From Harryflintia acetispora (lineage in GTDB: Bacteria > Bacillota > Clostridia > Oscillospirales > Ruminococcaceae): 64,000 nucleotides of DNA. The notes beneath the pieces are model-generated. The model ran no database searches and was not told where the DNA came from. It saw only the letters and a program-made list of their open reading frames with translations. Location of the stretch: contig SLUK01000003.1 of the NCBI GenBank assembly GCA_004340125.1, forward strand, positions 174,501-238,500, read 5' to 3'. Below, piece by piece: positions 7,735 through 15,913 of the stretch (the first letter of the stretch is position 1; every line of letters begins with the position of its first letter). A program made the position numbers and the translations under genes.

Positions 7735-8669
7735 TCGCACAGCGCCTCCCCATTGAGAAAATGATTGACCATCACGTAGCTGCGCCTGACCTGTACGAAG
7801 GTGGGCGGCAGCGAAAGAAAGCCGTGCAGCGCGTCGGGCATGCGGTGGATCAGGGCCTCGTTGCCCGCCTCGCGCAGCCGCCTGCCATAGGCCTCGCCCT
7901 CGTCGCGCAGCGGGTCGTATTCGGCGGTGATGATCAGGGTGTCCGGCTGATGGGAGAGGTCCTTTGCCATCAGCGGCGCGAAATAAGGGTTGCACAAATC
8001 CTTTGGATCGGACATATATAAGTCGATGAAGTCGCAGACCCGCTTGGAGGTCAGCAAATAATCCGTCCCGTTCTCACGCACCGAGGGGAAGGGGGAGGTC
8101 TCGCTATGGTCGTAATAGGTGGCGGGATAAAAAAGGATCTGCCGCTTTGGGCTAAATTCGCCGCTTGCGCGCGCCATCAGGGAGACGACGGCCGAAAGGT
8201 TGCCCCCCGCGCTGTCCCCGATCAGGGTGATGTCCTGAGGCTGCACGCCCAGCAGAGAGGGATCTGAAAACACTTCCCGCGCCACGGCGTAGCAGTCCTC
8301 GGGCGCCGCGGGGAACTTATACTCGGGCGCCAGGCGGTAGTCCACCGATACGACGATGTGGGAGGTGAGGCGCGCCATGGTGGCGCAGACCCGGTCGTAG
8401 CTGTCGATGTTCCCGGTCACCCATCCGCCGCCGTGGAAAAAGAGGAGCATGCGCCGCCGGGGCGGATCGTTGGGAGGATTGAAGATCCGAACAGGCACCT
8501 CGTGGTCGCCGCAGGGGACCTTGTGATCCCAAATGCGGTAGGAGAGCTTGCTCACTCTCAGCGAGGTGGCGCTAATCACCTGCCGCTCGAGCTTATAATT
8601 TTTCTTGACGTCCAGGTCCGGGTAGGAAAGCGCCTTGAGCGCGGCGCGCATAGCTTTGTTGATTGCCAT
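7731..8669 (-). CDS. alpha/beta hydrolase, hormone-sensitive-lipase family esterase
   Basis: A 312-residue cytoplasmic carboxylesterase. The oxyanion motif HGGG is at residues 79-82, the nucleophile elbow GDSAG at 151-155 (Ser153), the acid in the EYDPLRDEG segment and the catalytic His in ALHGF near the end. This is the classical family IV (HSL) layout. It is the first gene of an esterase / acyltransferase / DUF6320 operon, with a 4-bp overlap with the next gene. The pairing of an acyl-ester hydrolase with an acyl transferase suggests remodelling of one acylated metabolite or lipid; this is inference. Confidence 0.88.
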   Translation of the reverse strand: MAINKAMRAALKALSYPDLDVKKNYKLERQVISATSLRVSKLSYRIWDHKVPCGDHEVPVRIFNPPNDPPRRRMLLFFHGGGWVTGNIDSYDRVCATMARLTSHIVVSVDYRLAPEYKFPAAPEDCYAVAREVFSDPSLLGVQPQDITLIGDSAGGNLSAVVSLMARASGEFSPKRQILFYPATYYDHSETSPFPSVRENGTDYLLTSKRVCDFIDLYMSDPKDLCNPYFAPLMAKDLSHQPDTLIITAEYDPLRDEGEAYGRRLREAGNEALIHRMPDALHGFLSLPPTFVQVRRSYVMVNHFLNGEALCE

Positions 8670-8756
8670 TTTTTCTTTCCGCCTCTCGGTTGATTCGGAT
8701 TGGGGATGTTATGATTGGCCATCGCCTCAGGCGTGCCATGAAAATGATATATAATT

Positions 8757-8762
8757 ATTATA
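8757..8762 (-). promoter_or_regulatory. extended -10 promoter element of the esterase operon
   Basis: On the minus strand TGC-TATAAT (the -10 hexamer is at 8757-8762) forms an extended -10. No good -35 is visible. It would give a leader of about 80 nt. Confidence 0.5.
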
Positions 8763-8778
8763 GCATAACCCGTATCCA

Positions 8779-8806
8779 AATAGAAACCCCCGGCACGCCG
8801 GAGGTT
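8779..8806 (-). terminator. terminator of the GNAT gene
   Basis: A 10-bp stem (AACCTCCGGC / GCCGGGGGTT, one mismatch) with a 2-nt loop is followed on the minus strand by TCTATTT, a modest T-run. Confidence 0.6.
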
Positions 8807-8851
8807 CCCCTTATAAGAAAGCCGCCGGACCATACCGGCCCGGCAGAAAAG

Positions 8852-9367
8852 CTACCGGGACTGCGAAAGCCCGGATTCATATCCATATTCGCGCAATACT
8901 ACATCGTCGAAGCTCTCTTCATAGATTCCGCCGGCCCGGCAAAATCCGTTTTTTTCGTATAGGCGGATCGCCGGCAGGTTGACGTCCACGACCAGGAGCC
9001 TTAAAAAATCAGCATCCATTTCCCTGGCCAGCGCCATGGCGTACCGCAGCGCCGCGCTGCCGACGCCTTGCCTCATGCAGTCCACGTTGACGCCGAAACG
9101 GTCGAGATAGAGCGCCTTGCCCCGCGGGTCTTCCCATTTCAAATGGGCTCCGCCGCTGTTTGACGGGCACAGGGCAAACGAGGCCATGATGTCCCGGCCC
9201 CGCGTCAAAAGATACAGGCGGCCTTTTTTGATGTCCTCCTCAAAGAACGCACAGGGGTAGACCTCGTCCCATATTTGTATATGCTCCCGGTTCATCTTGC
9301 CGATAATTTTTTTGTATACTGTTTTGAGCTGTGTTAGGTCATCCATCCCGGCCAAACGTAGATGCAT
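8852..9367 (-). CDS. GNAT-family N-acetyltransferase
   Basis: A 171-residue acetyl-CoA-dependent transferase. The acetyl-CoA loop is visible as CMRQGVGSAALRYA (the RxxGxG/A pattern, about residues 95-108), followed by LRLLVVDVNLPAIRLYEKNGF, the typical motif B. ATG 9367 is chosen because AAGGAGA lies 6 bp upstream; the longer frame has no support. It is 50 bp downstream of the PHP gene and may share its transcript. Acceptor substrate unknown. Confidence 0.85.
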   Translation of the reverse strand: MHLRLAGMDDLTQLKTVYKKIIGKMNREHIQIWDEVYPCAFFEEDIKKGRLYLLTRGRDIMASFALCPSNSGGAHLKWEDPRGKALYLDRFGVNVDCMRQGVGSAALRYAMALAREMDADFLRLLVVDVNLPAIRLYEKNGFCRAGGIYEESFDDVVLREYGYESGLSQSR

Positions 9368-9417
9368 AATGTTCTCCTTATTCTTCACTGGGAAGGTGTG
9401 TTGCAAGCCTCCTGGCC

Positions 9418-10389
9418 TCAAACCCCGAGCTCATCGGCAAAATAGGCGCGGCTGCAGGCGTGCAGGCCCCTGCCGTCCCGGCAGTCCACCCGGATATATG
9501 CATCCCGGCCGCTGAGCTCAAAGCAGGCCCCGGTGATGGTCTCGTCGGGCCGGGCAAGCGCCTTGTAGGTATTTCGGCCGTCGGTGACAACGAATATTTT
9601 TTCGATGGGCGAGCAGGAGATGTGCAGACGGCTTCCTTCGAGCCAGAGCGCATTGATCTCGGGCCCCATCGAGGAATAATAGTCCCCCGCCTTCAGCGCC
9701 TCGATGATGGCGCGGTAGCTGAGACAAGGGGCCTTGATCATGGTGAATCCCCCGAAGGAGTCGCACAGCGGGTCGCCGAAGGGGAAGGCGTTGTGATTGT
9801 CGTCGGTCATCAGGCAGCCGATGTGCTGGCCCGCGCGCAGCAGCTCGTCATAGGCCTGCGGGTTGTAGCCGTAGAGCCCGTCGTGCTCGCAGCCGTGGTT
9901 GTAGATTTCCATCGCGAACAGGCCGCGCAGGTTTTTATAGTCCTCCACCGTCTGCAGCGACCAGTAGGGATGGTTGTAGCAACAGAGGAATCCCAGCTCG
10001 TTCATCCTGGCGATAAAATCGTTGATGTAACCGACATCCTGATAGCGGTGCCCGGGCAGCAGGTTCTTCTGTTTCTCCCCGGTGTTTTGATCCGGGTCGG
10101 TGTCGTAAAAGTTGAGATGGTAGGTCTTGCAGTGGTCATGATCGCTCATCCAGTCGTATTCGTCGATGTTGATCTCATACGCGGCCAGTGCCAGAAAATC
10201 CTCGTCGCTCAGCGCGCGGTGGTCCTCGTACCGCCGGTGGTCGGTATAGGCGAGCACCGAATATCCCCGGCTTTTATAGGCCTCCTTGAGCTCCCCGATT
10301 GTGAGCGCGCCGTCGGAGAGGGTGGAGTGGCAATGCAGGTTGGCCTTATAGAACCGCCCACCCTCGGGCAGCAGAAAACGTTTTTCCAT
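9418..10389 (-). CDS. PHP-domain metal-dependent phosphoesterase
   Basis: A 323-residue protein of the PHP family. Metal-binding motifs are HCHSTLSDG (about residues 19-27) and YTDHRRYEDH, with further His residues in SDHDHCKTYH, YNHPYW and TDDNHN. PHP enzymes hydrolyse phosphoesters with two or three metal ions in the cytoplasm. The C-terminal 80 residues are a beta-rich domain of the type seen in PHP proteins without polymerase. It lies 30 bp after the aldo/keto reductase gene, in the same leftward run. Substrate unknown. Confidence 0.82.
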   Translation of the reverse strand: MEKRFLLPEGGRFYKANLHCHSTLSDGALTIGELKEAYKSRGYSVLAYTDHRRYEDHRALSDEDFLALAAYEINIDEYDWMSDHDHCKTYHLNFYDTDPDQNTGEKQKNLLPGHRYQDVGYINDFIARMNELGFLCCYNHPYWSLQTVEDYKNLRGLFAMEIYNHGCEHDGLYGYNPQAYDELLRAGQHIGCLMTDDNHNAFPFGDPLCDSFGGFTMIKAPCLSYRAIIEALKAGDYYSSMGPEINALWLEGSRLHISCSPIEKIFVVTDGRNTYKALARPDETITGACFELSGRDAYIRVDCRDGRGLHACSRAYFADELGV

Positions 10390-10419
10390 GATAGATCGTT
10401 CCTTTCCCGGAAATTCAGC

Positions 10420-11574
10420 CTAGAAGCCGAAAATTTCCTTTGCCTGTTCCATGCGCTCGATGACCGGCACCGAGAAGGGGCAGTTGCCCTCGCAGCTGCC
10501 ACAGGCGATACAGTCCTGGGCGTGCCGTTCCAGCGCCCCGTAATGCGCGCGCACCGTGTCCGGCACCTCTTTTGCGCTCTGCGCCAGGTCGAGGAACTTT
10601 TGCACCTGGGCGATGTCGATATGCGACGGGCAGGGCAGACAGTGATTGCAGTACATGCACCGGCCCTTCATCGAATATTTCGGGGTGGAGGAGAGGATGA
10701 GGGAATAGTCCCGCTCCCGCTCGCCCGCCGTCTCGTAGGCGGCGCTGCTCTTGACCTCCTGCGCGGTCTTGGCCCCGGCTAAGACACTGCAGACCGCCGG
10801 ACGGGTGAGCGCGTAATGGATGCACTGCGCCGGGGTGAGCGCGACCCCGAAGGGGGACATTTCGGCGCTGAGCAGCGAGCCGGCCGCCATGCCCTTCATC
10901 ACGGTGATGGCGGTTCCATGCCGCTCACAGGTGCGGTAGAGCTCCTCGCGCACCGGGTTGATCCCGCACAGCCCCTCCTTTTGATACGAGGCGGGGACGA
11001 AGAGGTCGTCGATCAGAGTGTCCTCGGGCAGCAGGTCATAAGCGGGGTTGAGGCTGAACATCAGCACGTCCAGCCATCCGGTCTCCACCGCGCGCGTGGC
11101 GCTCTGCGGGTCGTGCGAGCTCATCCCGATCGCGCGGATCACCCCCTTGGCCTTGAGCTGTTGGGCATAGTCCATCAGCCCGCCCGGGGCGAAGACCCGC
11201 TCGAAGTCCTCGGCGGTGTCCACAAAGTGGAGCATCCCGATGTCTATGTAGTCGGTCCCCAGCCGCTCGAGCAGATCGAAGAAGAACCGCTCACAGAGCG
11301 CGAGGTCCCGGGTGCGCTCGTATTGCCCGTTTATCCAGGCGGCTCCGATGTGTCCCTGGATCAGCACCTGTTCCCGCCGCCCCTTGAGAGCGCGCCCCAG
11401 GTTCAGGCGCACCTGCGGCTCGGACATGAAGACGTCAAAAATGTTGATCCCACATTCCAGCGCGGCGTCCACAACCTCCTTGACCTGGCTGTAGGGCAGG
11501 CCCTGCAAATGCTCGCACCCCAGCCCGACCTCGCTCGCTTGCATGCCGGTTCGGCCAAGTGTCCGGTAATTCAT
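10420..11574 (-). CDS. aldo/keto reductase with C-terminal 4Fe-4S domain
   Basis: A 384-residue oxidoreductase. The N-terminal TIM barrel (about 1-270) begins YRTLGRTGMQASEVGLG and has the expected NIFDVFMSEP and TDYIDIGMLHFVD strands. The C-terminal 100 residues carry two cysteine clusters, CMYCNHCLPCP and CIACGSCEGNCP, typical of anaerobic ferredoxin-type aldo/keto reductases. The usual catalytic Tyr after FDV (DTAxxY) is replaced by FMSEP, so activity on classical carbonyls is uncertain. The ATG at 11574 has GGAGGAGAG upstream and is preferred to the longer frame. Confidence 0.86.
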   Translation of the reverse strand: MNYRTLGRTGMQASEVGLGCEHLQGLPYSQVKEVVDAALECGINIFDVFMSEPQVRLNLGRALKGRREQVLIQGHIGAAWINGQYERTRDLALCERFFFDLLERLGTDYIDIGMLHFVDTAEDFERVFAPGGLMDYAQQLKAKGVIRAIGMSSHDPQSATRAVETGWLDVLMFSLNPAYDLLPEDTLIDDLFVPASYQKEGLCGINPVREELYRTCERHGTAITVMKGMAAGSLLSAEMSPFGVALTPAQCIHYALTRPAVCSVLAGAKTAQEVKSSAAYETAGERERDYSLILSSTPKYSMKGRCMYCNHCLPCPSHIDIAQVQKFLDLAQSAKEVPDTVRAHYGALERHAQDCIACGSCEGNCPFSVPVIERMEQAKEIFGF

Positions 11575-11605
11575 ATGCTCTCCTCCTCGTTGTCTTTTTG
11601 CTTTC

Positions 11606-11633
11606 ATTCTAGCACAAAGCCGCCGCCTTTCAA
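11606..11633 (-). promoter_or_regulatory. promoter upstream of the aldo/keto reductase gene
   Basis: Minus-strand -35 TTGAAA (11628-11633), a 16-bp spacer and -10 TAGAAT (11606-11611) with an extended TGC. It lies about 32 bp before the start at 11574. Confidence 0.6.
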
Positions 11634-11658
11634 GCGAAAAGTTCTGCGGTGCATAGGC

Positions 11659-12747
11659 CTATTTTGCGGTTCCCCGCCAGAGGTGGACCAGGAAATCCTG
11701 TACGTTGGTCACGATCGAGGTGACCGCCAAACTTCCGCGGTCGCGCAGCTTGTTGGTGACGAATTCCGAAATGTCCACGCAATAGAGGAAGACCGGGCGC
11801 ACCTGCCCGTCGATCACCCGGAAGGAGGGGGTCATGTTTCCGGTGGCGATGGTGTGCAGCTGGGTGGCCAGGCAGATGACGGTGGTCGCCTGCCGGATGT
11901 AGGAGCGCATGCGGTCCTGCGCGTCGTAGACGTTGCCGATCACCTCGGGCAGCGGCCCGTCGTCCCGGATGGAGCCGGCCAATACGAGGGGCACCTCGTT
12001 CCTGACGCAGGAATTTACGATCCCGTCCTTGACGCCATAGGTTTCGATGAACCGCGGGATCGAGCCGCAGCCGCGCACCTTGTTGATCACGTCGATGTGG
12101 TTGTAATGGCCGTTCGGCATAGGCTGCTGGGTGTAAACGTCCTGCCCCAGCGCGGTGCGCAGGAGTGCTGCCTCCAGGTCGTGGGTGGCCAGCGCGTTGC
12201 CCGCCATCACGACGTTCGCAAAGCCGTTTTCAATCAGCCCGGACATCGCCGCGCGCGCGTCGGCGTCGAAGGAGCAGGCCGGGCCGAGCACCCAGGCGAT
12301 GAAGCCGTGTTCCCGCTCGTATTTCAGCAGCTCATAAAGCGAGTCGTAATCCTTGGAGAAGGCCGTTTCGCGCGAGCGCCCGGTGCGGAAGGCGAAGGAG
12401 CCGTCCGACGCTCCCGCTTTCGAGAAGCCGTCGTAATGGACGTAGATTCCTTCCGAGCCGTCCTCGGTGCGCCCGAGGATGACCTCGTCCCCGCCCCTAA
12501 GATTGCGGAATTCCTTGGTGGCGATCCCGCCGCCCGGCTCCAGTACGGCGACGCAATCCATCCGGCTCTCCCCGGCGAGCATCCATGTCCCGCCGAGCTT
12601 AAAATACTCGGGATAGATACTCGTCGCGTGGTAATTCTCCGGCGCCACCCCGTCCCGGGGCGCCGGAGCGCTTTTGGCGCAGGGGGCGCCGGTAAAGGCC
12701 GGCTTGGAAAAGTCGGGCGCTTGATAGGTTGGCATTTGAAAGCTCAT
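11659..12747 (-). CDS. archaeal-type ornithine cyclodeaminase-like protein (LOR/SDH C-terminal domain, TIGR00300 family)
   Basis: A 362-residue protein. The C-terminal two thirds contain family hallmarks: MAGNALATHDLEAALL, then VPLVLAGSIRDDGPLPEV and CLATQLHTIATGN, with a VDISEFVTNKLRDRG nucleotide-binding end. These match the NAD-dependent domain shared by archaeal ornithine cyclodeaminase and the C-terminal part of cyanobacterial ArgZ/AgrE. Those convert ornithine to proline plus ammonia. Here no amidinotransferase domain is attached. ATG 12747 is chosen for AGGAGGA upstream; the longer frame reads through a promoter-like region. Ornithine as substrate is inference from family. Confidence 0.72.
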   Translation of the reverse strand: MSFQMPTYQAPDFSKPAFTGAPCAKSAPAPRDGVAPENYHATSIYPEYFKLGGTWMLAGESRMDCVAVLEPGGGIATKEFRNLRGGDEVILGRTEDGSEGIYVHYDGFSKAGASDGSFAFRTGRSRETAFSKDYDSLYELLKYEREHGFIAWVLGPACSFDADARAAMSGLIENGFANVVMAGNALATHDLEAALLRTALGQDVYTQQPMPNGHYNHIDVINKVRGCGSIPRFIETYGVKDGIVNSCVRNEVPLVLAGSIRDDGPLPEVIGNVYDAQDRMRSYIRQATTVICLATQLHTIATGNMTPSFRVIDGQVRPVFLYCVDISEFVTNKLRDRGSLAVTSIVTNVQDFLVHLWRGTAK

Positions 12748-13111
12748 GGATAAGTCCTCCTGTCTTGATGGCGTCTCGATATCTACTGGAAATATTATAG
12801 CATACTTGTCTTGCCGGTGCATCCCAGCCTTCCGGCGGAACAGCAAAAAGTGTATGAATTTTCTGTGAAATGCATCCAGAGGACTTGTATTCTTACCATA
12901 CATGGATTAGAATGGAAGAGCATATAGAGAATATCAGCGGTGGATCAGAACACCGGCAGGTTTTGATTTCAAGGTTGCCGTGCGCTGGAAGGATCGAAGC
13001 CTTATGGGTACCTTGGTCTTTGGCTTCCTTTAAGGTTTTTTAGAGAATTCTATGCTAGGATGATTTTGGAATCAGGCAAACAATCATTTTACTAAGAGGA
13101 AGGAAAGAAAA
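12748..13111. other. 364-bp intergenic region between divergent genes
   Basis: No supported gene. A TATAAT on the minus strand, inside the rightward-read AATATTATAGCAT near 12790-12800, may be the -10 of the leftward cyclodeaminase-like gene. A 43-codon frame at 12913-13044 has no ribosome binding site. Sequence before 13112 contains the AAGAGGAAGGAAAG binding site of the poly-Asp protein gene; no clear promoter pair was found. Confidence 0.5.
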
Positions 13112-14038
13112 ATGAAAAGTCTCAGTAGCAAACTCATGGCTTTGGTTCTCGCTCTCTCCATGCTGATGGGAACCGTAGTGGTGGCGTCTGCGGCCAGCTC
13201 CACCGATTACAGCGTCAAGGTTGAGGACAACAAGGTGTCGTTCATTCAGAACGGTAAGACGATCGGCACCTACAACTCGAAGGACGCAAAGCTCAAGCTC
13301 GTCACCGATAAGGACGGCGACCTTCTGGTCTGCTTCTATGATGCAAACAACAACTATAAGAGAATCACCCTCGGCAAGCAGACCTCCCTCTCGCTGAGCG
13401 GCTCGATGACCTCCCTGACGCTGGACAAGTCGCTCAACGATAGCCTGAGCTTCTCCGTCTCGGCGTCGGTCGGCACCATGTCCGTGGCCTCTAAAAACAG
13501 TGTGAAGATCAGCGGCAAGGTTGATAAGCTGACCATCACCGGCGCGGCCAAGGTCACCGTCACCAAGGACGGCAAGGTTACCTCCGCCTCGGTCGCGAAG
13601 AGCGCCACCCTCACCAACGAGTCCTCGACCAAGATCGGCTCGGCCAATGTGAAGAGCTCCTCGAGCAAGAGCGACACCCCGACCCTCAGACTGGTCGGCA
13701 ACGCCGGTAAGTACGATTCCAACAGGGACGATGACGATGATGATGACGATGACGACGACGATTACGTCGCCCGCCGCAAGCCGGATCTCGACATCGGCCG
13801 CCTCGAGGCTTCTGTCGGCGATGAGCTGCGTGATCTGATTGACGATTTGAACAATGAAGTCGATGCGTACTGGGAAGACGATGATCACGATGAAGTTGAG
13901 GTCAAGGGTGAGTGCAAGTGGAAGAAAAAGAACAGCACAGAGCTCGAGAAGAGCGGTGAGTACAGCTTTGTCTTCACCCCGCGCGATACCAAAAAATACC
14001 GCGAGGTCAGCGGTTCTATCTACATCCGTGTCGACTAA
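13112..14038 (+). CDS. secreted protein with repetitive beta region and a 12-Asp tract
   Basis: A 308-residue exported protein. A Sec signal peptide (residues 1-28, ending ASAAS) is followed by a Ser/Thr/Val/Lys-rich region (about 85-195) with short alternating strands that looks like a beta-solenoid. Residues 206-217 are twelve consecutive Asp, coded by mixed GAC/GAT codons at 13727-13762. The last 50 residues resemble the Ig-like module that ends in a YSFVFTPRDTKKYREV pattern. The Asp run suggests calcium or other cation binding outside the cell; this is inference. No known family was recognised for the middle part. Confidence 0.82.
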   Translation: MKSLSSKLMALVLALSMLMGTVVVASAASSTDYSVKVEDNKVSFIQNGKTIGTYNSKDAKLKLVTDKDGDLLVCFYDANNNYKRITLGKQTSLSLSGSMTSLTLDKSLNDSLSFSVSASVGTMSVASKNSVKISGKVDKLTITGAAKVTVTKDGKVTSASVAKSATLTNESSTKIGSANVKSSSSKSDTPTLRLVGNAGKYDSNRDDDDDDDDDDDDYVARRKPDLDIGRLEASVGDELRDLIDDLNNEVDAYWEDDDHDEVEVKGECKWKKKNSTELEKSGEYSFVFTPRDTKKYREVSGSIYIRVD

Positions 14039-14067
14039 TCGGGAAACTTTCACAGCATAAAAGAAAC

Positions 14068-14099
14068 GCCCGGCATGCCCGTTGGCATGCCGGGCCTTT
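14068..14099 (+). terminator. terminator of the poly-Asp protein gene
   Basis: A perfect 12-bp stem (GCCCGGCATGCC and complement) with a 4-nt loop, then CTTTTCC. Confidence 0.8.
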
Positions 14100-14114
14100 T
14101 CCTGGAACAAGGCC

Positions 14115-14288
14115 TTAGTCGCTGTAGTGCATGATGTTGGAAACATATTCCTGCATCTCGCTGAGAGAGCGGAAGTCGCATTCCATTACCTTGCGCTTGA
14201 TGTCGGACGGCAGCGCCTGGAAGTACTCGTAGCTCGACAGGTCCTGGTCCAGCAGGTCCGACAGGCACAGGTGTTCTCCTTTGAGCAT
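14115..14288 (-). CDS. small conserved-type hypothetical protein (57 aa)
   Basis: A soluble, acidic-to-neutral small protein. The motif YEYFQALPSDIKRKVMECDF followed by a SLSEMQEYV helix resembles a group of short Firmicutes proteins with an FxxLPxDIxxKI core; no function is known. The frame is open upstream to an ATG at 14375 (86 aa), but that start has no ribosome binding site and the added codons include CTA and TTA, rare in this GC-rich DNA. ATG 14288 has GGAAAGG 7 bp upstream. It lies between two rightward secreted-protein genes. Confidence 0.55.
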   Translation of the reverse strand: MLKGEHLCLSDLLDQDLSSYEYFQALPSDIKRKVMECDFRSLSEMQEYVSNIMHYSD

Positions 14289-14507
14289 AGCTTTGCCTTT
14301 CCGCTTTGGCGTTTGTTTGCCAAAGCCGTTTAATTGGGCGAAATCGCCCATTCCTAGTTTTTCTGCCATGGCCACATTTAAAACAAGGAAAATCGATGAA
14401 ACAAGCGGACGGCCGAATTATTCGTCCGTCACATGCGACGCCTGTATTGAGGCGAGCCATTTTGGCACAATAGTAAGAATCACGGTAAGAACAGGAGTTA
14501 GACAGGA

Positions 14508-15827
14508 ATGAAACCCTTCTCGAAATTTTTCACCGTCCTTTTGACAGCCTGTATGCTCTTCGCAGCGGCCAGTCCCGTCTTTGGCGCGAACGTCAATTCA
14601 CAAAAGAGCGAGGAGCCCGCAAAAAAGGAGGAGAGCTTCCTGAAATATTCGCAGGAGGAGATGCTCTCCCATCTCGGCGGCGTATGGAAGGGAAGTTTCC
14701 ATACCCGCACCGCGCCCGGCAAATATGCCGAGGATGAAGCGCAGATGAGCTTCATCGCTTCGTCCGGGAACCCCAGGCTCTTCCTGGTAATCGATTCCTA
14801 CGAAGCGAACTACCTCACGCCCGCCTGGCGGATCGAGGACAGCGAGCTTGTATTTTCCTTCAACGACTCCTATTGGAGCGCGATGGCCACCCTGCACTTT
14901 TCGGATGAAAACACCCTCGCCGGGACCTACGCGCAGTACGGCGAGGAGTTCGAGCTACAGTTTGAAAAGCTTTCCTCGAAACCGACGGACTACTCCTCCC
15001 AGCCGCAGTTCATTTTCGAGGATGAAGAGTATTCCGTCTGGCGCGAGCGTCTCACGAAGTATCCCGACTTCGACCCCGGCAGCGAAAAAGACTTTGGGAC
15101 CATCCCGTTTACCTACGAGCTGTGGAGATGGGATAAATCCTTTCCGCTGGTGCGTGACTACGGTATGGCCGACGCGATCCGGGGAAAGAGCGACGTGGAC
15201 CAGATGATCGCGCTGCTGAACCTGGTATGCGACAACTTTAGGCACGACGGCTCCTACGGCATCCCGGAAGGGGAGGACGCGGCGGGACTGAGCGCCCAGA
15301 CGGTCATAAACCTCTGCCGGCAAAACGGCGGGATCGAGTGCCGGGGGCTCTCGATCATCCTCAGCGAGATGCTGCGCACCAGCGGGATTCCGGCAAAGCC
15401 GATCATGTGCATCCCCTCCACCGATCCCTGCGAGGAGTGTCATGTGGTGGTGCACGCCTATTCGGAGAGCCTCGGCCAGTGGATCATGCTGGACCCGACC
15501 TACCGCCTGGTGCTCAAGGACGAGACCGGCCGGTATGTCGATCTGCCCACCCTGCGCCGGAGCCTGATCAGCGGCGCCAAGCTGGTGGCCAACTCCAACG
15601 CCGGCCACAACCGCATGCCCTTTTATATGGATTTCTACCGCGCCTATATGACCAAGAACACCTTCCGCTTCTCCTGCCTGACTGATTTTTCCTACGGCTC
15701 GGAGGGAAGCGAAAATAACCAGGCGCAGATGCTCGTCCCCAAGGGCTACCCGGTTCCCTATGCGGGGTCGCGTCCCGAACGGGTGACCACCAACGCGGCG
15801 GCCTTCTGGGCCCCGCCACAAAACTAG
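14508..15827 (+). CDS. secreted transglutaminase-like protein
   Basis: A 439-residue exported protein. The signal peptide (1-26) ends at PVFGA. Residues 40-155 form a beta-rich domain of unknown type. The C-terminal half is a transglutaminase/protease-like fold: the catalytic Cys lies in GIECRGLSIILSEML, the His in CHVVVHAYSESLGQW and the Asp in IMLDPTYR. This Cys-His-Asp order is the hallmark of the superfamily; enzymes of this type cleave or crosslink peptides or act on cell-wall material. The ATG has AGGAG 10 bp upstream. Substrate unknown. Confidence 0.82.
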   Translation: MKPFSKFFTVLLTACMLFAAASPVFGANVNSQKSEEPAKKEESFLKYSQEEMLSHLGGVWKGSFHTRTAPGKYAEDEAQMSFIASSGNPRLFLVIDSYEANYLTPAWRIEDSELVFSFNDSYWSAMATLHFSDENTLAGTYAQYGEEFELQFEKLSSKPTDYSSQPQFIFEDEEYSVWRERLTKYPDFDPGSEKDFGTIPFTYELWRWDKSFPLVRDYGMADAIRGKSDVDQMIALLNLVCDNFRHDGSYGIPEGEDAAGLSAQTVINLCRQNGGIECRGLSIILSEMLRTSGIPAKPIMCIPSTDPCEECHVVVHAYSESLGQWIMLDPTYRLVLKDETGRYVDLPTLRRSLISGAKLVANSNAGHNRMPFYMDFYRAYMTKNTFRFSCLTDFSYGSEGSENNQAQMLVPKGYPVPYAGSRPERVTTNAAAFWAPPQN

Positions 15828-15867
15828 AAAAAAGGAGCGGAATCCCATGATTCCGCTCCTTTTTTTA
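15828..15867. terminator. bidirectional terminator between convergent genes
   Basis: A 17-bp stem with a CCAT loop, flanked by an A-run on the left and seven T on the right, so it can end both the transglutaminase and the protease transcripts. Confidence 0.9.
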
Positions 15868-15913
15868 TATGGGCCGCGGTGGGGGCCGCGGCCGCTAAAC
15901 CGGCATGGCCGGA

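Noticed and set aside
7735..7995. N-terminal extension of the acyltransferase frame
   Set aside because: It overlaps the esterase coding sequence and its residues are Arg/Ala/His-rich as in shadows; the start at 7734 has a good ribosome binding site.
9460..10782. Rightward frame of 440 codons opposite the PHP-domain gene
   Set aside because: Shadow frame; the PHP motifs on the minus strand are unmistakable.
10816..12753. Long rightward frame of 645 codons opposite the aldo/keto reductase and cyclodeaminase-like genes
   Set aside because: Antisense shadow in GC-rich DNA; low-complexity His/Gly/Val composition, no ribosome binding site, and the opposite strand has clear families.
12913..13044. 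43-codon frame in the intergenic region before the poly-Asp protein gene
   Set aside because: No ribosome binding site and no hydrophobic or conserved feature.
14050..14460. 136-codon leftward frame overlapping the small hypothetical gene
   Set aside because: Shadow of the 14115-14288 frame; runs through the terminator at 14068-14099.
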